Source: Maritimibacter sp. REDSEA-S28_B5 (GTDB lineage: Bacteria > Pseudomonadota > Alphaproteobacteria > Rhodobacterales > Rhodobacteraceae). Taken from it: a DNA stretch of 32,431 nt. This document shows positions 30,880 to 32,431 of the stretch, piece by piece; the stretch's first letter is position 1, and the number at the start of each line of letters is the position of its first letter. The position numbers and the translations under genes were made by a program. The stretch covers positions 1-32,431 of the forward strand of contig LUOO01000043.1 in the NCBI GenBank assembly GCA_001626765.1. Direction: 5' to 3'. The notes beneath the pieces were generated by a model, which was given only the letters and a program-made list of their open reading frames with translations, was not told the DNA's origin and ran no database searches.

Positions 30880-30903
30880 ATGCGAACAGAAAAGGAAATC
30901 GCG

Positions 30904-31389
30904 ATGGTTCAAGTAGGTGAAACGCTTCCCGAGGCCACGTTGCTCAGGATGGGTGAAAAAGGGCCGGAGCCGGTGGCGCTGTCCTCGCTGACGGCGGGCA
31001 AGAAGGTCGTGATCTTTGGCCTGCCCGGGGCCTACACCGGCACCTGCACCACCGCCCATGTGCCGAGCTTCGTGCGCAACATGGATGCGCTGAAGGACAA
31101 GGGCGTGGATCACGTGGTCTGCGTGTCGGTGAACGACCCCTTCGTGATGGGCGCATGGGGCGAATCGACCGGTGCCTCCGCCGCGGGCATCGAGATGCTG
31201 GGTGACGCTGATTGTTCGCTGACCGAGGCCCTGGGCCTGCGCTTCGACGCGCCGCCCGCCGGTCTGATCGCGCGCTCGAAACGTTATGCGCTCATGGCCG
31301 AGGACGGCGTGGTGAAGGTCTTCCAGGCCGAGGAAAACCCCGGCGTCTGCGACATGTCCGGCGGCGAGGCGATGGTCGAGGCGATCTGA
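30904..31389 (+). CDS. Prx5-type peroxiredoxin
   Basis: This 161-residue peroxiredoxin is of the Prx5/hybrid type: the peroxidatic Cys48 sits in PGAYTGTC (P-x3-T-x2-C), and further cysteines at 73, 104 and 149 could be resolving or structural. It reduces H2O2 and organic peroxides using glutathione/glutaredoxin or thioredoxin. The ATG at 30904 (MVQVGETLPEATLL) has AAGGAAA upstream; the longer open frame covers the divergent promoter. Cytoplasmic. Its neighbour across the shared spacer is a ferredoxin-reductase-type flavoprotein. A perfect hairpin follows the stop. Confidence 0.93.
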   Translation: MVQVGETLPEATLLRMGEKGPEPVALSSLTAGKKVVIFGLPGAYTGTCTTAHVPSFVRNMDALKDKGVDHVVCVSVNDPFVMGAWGESTGASAAGIEMLGDADCSLTEALGLRFDAPPAGLIARSKRYALMAEDGVVKVFQAEENPGVCDMSGGEAMVEAI

Positions 31390-31420
31390 CCAACGGCGTC
31401 TGCGCCTGAGCGAGAAAAGG

Positions 31421-31446
31421 AAAGGCCGGGGTCACTCCCGGCCTTT
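31421..31446. terminator. Perfect terminator hairpin after the peroxiredoxin gene
   Basis: AAAGGCCGGG (31421-31430) pairs perfectly with CCCGGCCTTT (31437-31446) around GTCACT. It lies between the convergent peroxiredoxin and dioxygenase genes, with A's on one side and T's on the other, so it can act in both directions. Confidence 0.85.
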
Positions 31447-31496
31447 GGCTATCTTCAGGTGGCACCACCCTTTCGCACACCGATACCTAAACGCCT

Positions 31497-32198
31497 CTAG
31501 GCCGCGCCGGGATCGACCCCGACGACCAGTTCGGCGGTATGTCGGCCGGTCTGTTCGCGGATCGCGGCATAGCCCCCGTCGCCCACGGCCGCCGCGATGG
31601 AATCACGGGTGTTGAGGGTGTCTCGGCTCGCGCGCCGCGTGTTGTAGGGTGCGACATTCCGGTAGAGGTATTCCGACAGGGCATCGGGAAAGAAGATTTG
31701 GCTCGTGAGGATCGTCGCCTCGTCGAGAAAAACCTTGTAATGGATGTGAGTCGTGCGCCCGGGATACCAGCCCGGATAAATCGTGTCGAAACGCACAACG
31801 CCGGTCGTGTCGGTCAGTTGCGTGCCGCGCAGAAAGGTCTCGCCCCTCGTATCGCCGCCGGCGTTCTGGCGGTAGCCCGAGTAATTCCCTTCGGCGTCGC
31901 AGTGCCACAGGTCCACCCGCGCGTTCGCGAGCGGCTCGCAGGCCGCATCGACGACCTGGATCGCGAGGTTGAGCGTGCTCCCGGCCCGGTCCTCGGTAAT
32001 GTCGGCGCACAAAAGGTCGGGGTCGAAATAGTAAGGTCCCTCGGTCGTCTCCGGCATGACCATGCAGACATTGGGGGTGATCAGCCCGGCGGTCGTGGCC
32101 TGTGCCCGCGCGGCGCGAGGGTAGGCACCAGTTCCGGCGGCCACGACGGGCGAGGCAGCGAGGCACAGGAGGAGTTGGCGGCGGTCGAGATGTTGCAT
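31497..32198 (-). CDS. Exported intradiol ring-cleavage dioxygenase
   Basis: This 233-residue protein of the protocatechuate 3,4-dioxygenase/catechol 1,2-dioxygenase fold (PF00775) has a signal with an RR motif (MQHLDRRQLLLCLAASPVVA), probably Tat, and the motif ETTEGPYYFDP. Likely Fe(III) ligands are Tyr106 (GNYSGYR), Tyr145 (GWYPGR), His151 and His153 (THIHYK). It would cleave catecholic rings outside the cytoplasm; the substrate and the route that uses it are unknown. AAGGAT lies upstream of the ATG. It is flanked by a perfect hairpin downstream and by the second 94-bp repeat upstream. Complete and with all key residues. Confidence 0.88.
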   Translation of the reverse strand: MQHLDRRQLLLCLAASPVVAAGTGAYPRAARAQATTAGLITPNVCMVMPETTEGPYYFDPDLLCADITEDRAGSTLNLAIQVVDAACEPLANARVDLWHCDAEGNYSGYRQNAGGDTRGETFLRGTQLTDTTGVVRFDTIYPGWYPGRTTHIHYKVFLDEATILTSQIFFPDALSEYLYRNVAPYNTRRASRDTLNTRDSIAAAVGDGGYAAIREQTGRHTAELVVGVDPGAA

Positions 32199-32298
32199 GG
32201 ATCTATCCTTCGGTGTCTGAAGGTGAAACGGCGTGGCCGGCGCGATCCGTCGAAGATTGTGAAAAGTGCCGCCTGAGGATGCCGTCCCGTGGGTTGCT

Positions 32299-32392
32299 GT
32301 TAATCTTCCGGTCCGTGTCGTTATTCTTAGGTGCCTGATTATTTTGTCATATTCGAAAAGCTAGGATTCTAAGATTCTAGAATCCCGGAATC
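32299..32392. repeat. 94-bp intergenic repeat, copy B, with four GANTC sites
   Basis: It aligns without gaps to 25139-25232 over the whole 94 bases. GANTC pentamers start at 32365, 32373, 32380 and 32388, so four fall within 28 bases. The 12-base palindrome GATTCTAGAATC is at 32373-32384. It is upstream of the intradiol dioxygenase (minus strand, start 32198); the gene to the right lies outside the window. The rest of 32199-32431 shows no supported gene. Confidence 0.85.
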
Positions 32393-32431
32393 TTTCTGCA
32401 TCCGATCTTTTGGCCCAGGATCCCGGGAGCG

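Overview
The window looks like chromosomal DNA of a marine Rhodobacterales bacterium (Roseobacter group, Paracoccaceae/Roseobacteraceae). The evidence is high GC, an L-malyl-CoA lyase closely matching Rhodobacter Mcl1 as I remember it, the ftsE-ftsX-plsC order, a TIGR02302 protein beside lysA, and the dgcN-dgcA pair. I see no rRNA, tRNA, CRISPR array, transposase, integrase or phage gene. About 35 genes are packed tightly, often with ATGA or GTGA stop/start overlaps, so this is mostly core genome with some accessory enzymes. These family assignments are from reading the translations; no search was run.

Layout. 1-3011: tail of an N-formylglutamate amidohydrolase, a DUF1244 protein, HupE/UreJ, a LigB-type ring-opening dioxygenase, a FosA-like protein and a frameshifted membrane-anchored helix-hairpin-helix protein. 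3048-7520 (minus strand): an OmpA-family envelope protein, then a probable D-glutamate operon, dgcN-dgcA-dat. 7773-11305: mcl1, an AraC-GyrI regulator coupled to a stand-alone GyrI-like protein, and accA. 11343-14184 (minus strand): a translationally coupled run ftsE, ftsX (broken), plsC and a PPOX flavoprotein. 14404-19449: a zinc-ribbon membrane protein, a TIGR02302 protein with a Gln/Gly-rich tail, and lysA. 19755-25056: LysR and XRE regulators, a DUF2061 protein, a DUF4892-OmpA-like protein, an AhpD-like protein, a GNAT acetyltransferase and a CinA-type molybdopterin-binding protein. 25298-28411: sfsA, a secreted hypothetical protein, map and a HAD phosphatase. 28452-32198: a YcxB-like gene with two frameshifts, rsmD, a ferredoxin-reductase-type flavoprotein, a Prx5 peroxiredoxin and an exported intradiol dioxygenase.

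Most interesting signals. (1) A 94-bp intergenic repeat occurs twice (25139-25232 and 32299-32392) with no gap between copies. It ends in a dense cluster of GANTC sites, the motif of the alphaproteobacterial cell-cycle methylase CcrM, so it could be a methylation-sensitive control element. (2) dgcN-dgcA-dat joins the N-acetylation/racemisation route of D-glutamate use to a D-amino acid transaminase in one operon. (3) Three genes are disrupted by frameshifts (the HhH gene, ftsX and the YcxB-like gene). Either these are real lesions or the consensus sequence has indel errors. (4) At least five intergenic spacers carry a related short element with an AAATAC/AAATAT core next to a G/C-rich hairpin.
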